16,379 nucleotides of DNA, taken from positions 1 to 16,379 of the forward strand of contig JANWXV010000002.1 in the NCBI GenBank assembly GCA_025057405.1, read 5' to 3'. A model generated the notes under the pieces. The model was not told the origin of the DNA. It worked only from the letters and a program-made list of their open reading frames with translations, and did not search any database. Of this stretch, positions 14,116-16,379 are shown one piece after another. The position numbers and the translations under genes are program-made. The DNA comes from Candidatus Bipolaricaulota bacterium (lineage in GTDB: Bacteria; Bipolaricaulota; Bipolaricaulia; RBG-16-55-9; DRXL01). Position 1 is the stretch's first letter, and every line of letters starts with the position of its first letter.

Positions 14116-16379
14116 GCATGAACTCTGTAGCCACGCTTGAGAGAGTCGAGACGATCACCCTGACGGTTGACGGAGTCACAGTCAAGACCAAAGCCGGACG
14201 GACAGTGCTCGAAGCGTGCCGTGAAGCGGGGATCTATCTCCCCACGCTCTGTTATGATCCCGACTTGGAGCCGTATGGCGGCTGCCGGCTCTGTATTGTC
14301 GAAGTCGAGGGAATGCGCGGGCTTCCCACAGCCTGCACGCTGCCCGCTCAAGACGGTATGGTCGTGCGCACGGAGTCGCCACAGCTTCACGCCGTCCGAC
14401 GCGATACTCTCGAACTGATCTTGGCCGATCACGCCGGCGATTGCTTACTGTGCCGCAAGAACGGGCACTGTCGGCTCCAAGAAGTCTCTAGTTATTTGGG
14501 AATAGACTGTCGTCCCACACTGCTTCGTGAGCCGACAAAGCCCATTGATCGAAGCAATCCGTTCTTCGATTTCGACCCCAATAAGTGCATTCTCTGCGGC
14601 ATTTGTGTGCGAGCATGTGCCGAGCTTCAGGGAGCATATGCGATTGACTTTGCCTGGCGCGGGATCGAAACGCAGGTCATCCCGTCGGGCGGCGGCTTGT
14701 GGATAGACTCCAACTGTGAATATTGCGGCGAATGCGTCAACCGTTGTCCTACGGGAGCGCTTGTCTCCAAGAATGCCCAGAAAGCTTCTCGGTATGTGAA
14801 ATCGGTCTGCCCCTACTGTGGCGTCGGCTGTTCGATCTATCTGGGGATTCGTGGGGAGCGCATCGTCAGCGTCGAGGGCGACAGAGAAAGCCCCGTGAAT
14901 GACGGGCGGCTCTGCGTCAAAGGGCGCTTTGGCATCCCCGAAGCCGTGCACTCGCCTAAGAGGCTCACAAGGCCCTTGATCAAGAGAGACGGAAAATTCG
15001 TCGAGGCAAGCTGGGACGAAGCGCTCGATCTCGTTGCTCAAAAATTTAGAGAGATCAAGCGGCGCTACGGCAGCGAAGCTTTGGGGGTCATCGCTTCAGC
15101 GCGCATCACGAACGAAGCGAATTATCTGGCCCAGAAATTAGCGCGGGCTGTCTTCGGGACAAATAAAGTGGACAATTGTGCGCGCATCTGCCATGCGCCC
15201 AGTGTGCACGGGCTCTTGCGCTCGTTCGGCAGCGGCGCGATGACCAATTCTATCGCTGAGATCGAAGACGCTCACACGATTCTCTTGATCGGCTCGAACA
15301 CCACCGAAGCGCATCCTACGATAGGTAGTCGCATTCGCAGGGCCGTCAAGAGAGGCACGAAGCTCATTGTCGCCGATCCGCGCGAGATCGAGCTTGTTAG
15401 GATTGCCGATCTTCACTTGCCCCTGCGCCCCGGCACCGATATCGCTCTTGCGAACGCTCTGGCGCATCACATCGTCGTGTCGGGCCTGCACAATGAAAAA
15501 TTTATCAAAGAGCGCACCGAGGGCTTTGAGGAATTTTGGGCTGTCGTGCAAAAGTACACGCCCGAATACGCCGAGAAGATCACAGGTGTGCCGGCGGAAA
15601 AGATCAGAAAAGCTGCTGAACTCTACGCGCGCGGCCAACCGGGGATGATCGTCTACTGTTTGGGTGTGACCGAGCATCGCACGGGAGTCATCTCGGTGCA
15701 GAGCATTGCGAATCTCGCGTTGATCACGGGATTTGTGGGGCAGCTCAGCTCCGGGGTCAACCCCTTGCGTGGGCAGAACAACGTCCAAGGGGCGTGCGAT
15801 ATGGGCGCGTTGCCCGAATTTCTGCCGGGCTATCAACGCTGGGACAACCCGGAGCACGTGAAGAAATTCGAAGACGCTTGGGGTGTGCAGCTTCCCAAAA
15901 CCCCCGGGCACTATCCGCTGATCTTCTGCTCGCGCATGTGGGACGATATTCTCAAGGGCAACTTGCGCGGACTCTATATCATCGGCGAGGACGTCGCGCT
16001 CACGGAAGCGAATATCGGCAAAGTGCGCAAAGCGTTGCAGAACTTAGAGTTTCTCGTCGTCCAAGAGCTATTTCTGACGCCGACAGCGGAGCTGGCGCAC
16101 GTCGTGCTGCCCGCCGCCGGATTTGCTGAAATAGACGGAACTTTCACGGACTCGGAGCGGCGCGTCCAGCGCGTGCGGAAAGCCGTCCCCCCTCCGGGGG
16201 AGTGCAAGCCCGACTGGCAGATCGTCTGCGAGATCTCCAACAGATTGGGATACTCAATGAGCTATCGCAATGCCGAAGAGGTCTTTGAAGAGCTGCGCAA
16301 GCTCATGCCCAACTACGGAGGCATCACGTACCGACGATTGGAGGAGCATCCGGGATTGCAGTGGCCCTGCCCGACAGAA
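14112..16379 (+). CDS. fdhA: Formate dehydrogenase catalytic subunit with NuoG-like N-terminus (partial)
   Basis: Oxidises formate to CO2, or the reverse, at a molybdenum or tungsten bis-pterin site. The first 756 residues are present and the frame is open to the window end. In order: [2Fe-2S] C47, C58, C61, C75; His-ligated [4Fe-4S] H107, C111, C114, C120; two ferredoxin-type clusters C159/162/165/169 and C202/205/208/212; the FDH [4Fe-4S] cluster C233, C236, C240, C268, then LCVKG with K270. The active site RICHAPSV has C360 then H361, where E. coli FdhF has selenocysteine, so this is a Cys-type enzyme. GQNNVQGACDMGALPEFLPGYQ is nearly identical to the FdhF region. The C-terminal pterin-binding domain is mostly missing. 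The ATG at 14112 overlaps the preceding TGA (ATGA); the ATG at 14118 is also possible with GGAGG at 14103-14107. Confidence 0.95.
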   Translation, partial: MSMNSVATLERVETITLTVDGVTVKTKAGRTVLEACREAGIYLPTLCYDPDLEPYGGCRLCIVEVEGMRGLPTACTLPAQDGMVVRTESPQLHAVRRDTLELILADHAGDCLLCRKNGHCRLQEVSSYLGIDCRPTLLREPTKPIDRSNPFFDFDPNKCILCGICVRACAELQGAYAIDFAWRGIETQVIPSGGGLWIDSNCEYCGECVNRCPTGALVSKNAQKASRYVKSVCPYCGVGCSIYLGIRGERIVSVEGDRESPVNDGRLCVKGRFGIPEAVHSPKRLTRPLIKRDGKFVEASWDEALDLVAQKFREIKRRYGSEALGVIASARITNEANYLAQKLARAVFGTNKVDNCARICHAPSVHGLLRSFGSGAMTNSIAEIEDAHTILLIGSNTTEAHPTIGSRIRRAVKRGTKLIVADPREIELVRIADLHLPLRPGTDIALANALAHHIVVSGLHNEKFIKERTEGFEEFWAVVQKYTPEYAEKITGVPAEKIRKAAELYARGQPGMIVYCLGVTEHRTGVISVQSIANLALITGFVGQLSSGVNPLRGQNNVQGACDMGALPEFLPGYQRWDNPEHVKKFEDAWGVQLPKTPGHYPLIFCSRMWDDILKGNLRGLYIIGEDVALTEANIGKVRKALQNLEFLVVQELFLTPTAELAHVVLPAAGFAEIDGTFTDSERRVQRVRKAVPPPGECKPDWQIVCEISNRLGYSMSYRNAEEVFEELRKLMPNYGGITYRRLEEHPGLQWPCPTE

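Noticed and set aside
14445..15911. Long minus-strand frames of 198 and 257 codons over the formate dehydrogenase gene
   Set aside because: They are shadows of the plus-strand gene, whose frame holds all iron-sulfur and active-site motifs and stays open to the window end.

Overview
The window is chromosomal-looking bacterial DNA, moderately GC-rich and densely coded, with strong Shine-Dalgarno sequences (AAGGAG/GGAGG) before most genes. The gene content (Bacillus-type FadN/FadA beta-oxidation, a tyrosine phenol-lyase-like enzyme, and a three-subunit iron-sulfur, molybdopterin formate dehydrogenase with NuoE- and NuoF-like subunits) points to an anaerobic or facultative, amino-acid- and fatty-acid-using bacterium. 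It may be a deep-branching or thermophilic lineage, but no marker gene here fixes the phylum. No transposase, integrase, phage gene, CRISPR array, tRNA or rRNA was seen.

Left block, minus strand, read right to left: a glycine C-acetyltransferase-type 2-oxoamine synthase (kbl-like), adenylosuccinate lyase (purB), thioredoxin (trxA) and a class I SAM methyltransferase. A recognisable sigma-70-type promoter precedes the kbl-like gene. A second, near-consensus promoter precedes trxA, followed by a stem-loop at the very 5' end of the predicted transcript. A G/C-rich hairpin repeat sits between trxA and the methyltransferase and supplies the methyltransferase ribosome binding site.

Middle: a divergent intergenic region of about 440 bp (3705-4141) holds the kbl-like promoter on one side and an extended -10 promoter for the thiolase on the other. 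Between them lies a coding-like stretch that I cannot assign.

Right block, plus strand, seven genes with gaps of 45 bp or less and two overlaps, probably one operon: thiolase (fadA), 3-hydroxyacyl-CoA dehydrogenase/enoyl-CoA hydratase (fadN), a tyrosine phenol-lyase/tryptophanase-family enzyme with altered cofactor-site residues, a secreted PHP/CehA-like metallohydrolase, a NuoE-like [2Fe-2S] subunit, a 1048-residue fusion of NuoF with a GltD/NfnB-like FAD-NAD(P)H oxidoreductase, and a Cys-type formate dehydrogenase catalytic subunit with a NuoG-like N-terminus that runs off the window end.

How they may work together (inference): beta-oxidation and amino-acid beta-elimination yield acetyl-CoA, pyruvate and reduced pyridine nucleotides. 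The formate dehydrogenase complex could exchange electrons between NADH, NADPH and CO2/formate. The fusion subunit carries two flavin sites and two nucleotide sites on one chain, so an electron-bifurcating or NADH/NADPH-coupled formate dehydrogenase is plausible. This is the most interesting system in the window; most other genes are ordinary metabolism.
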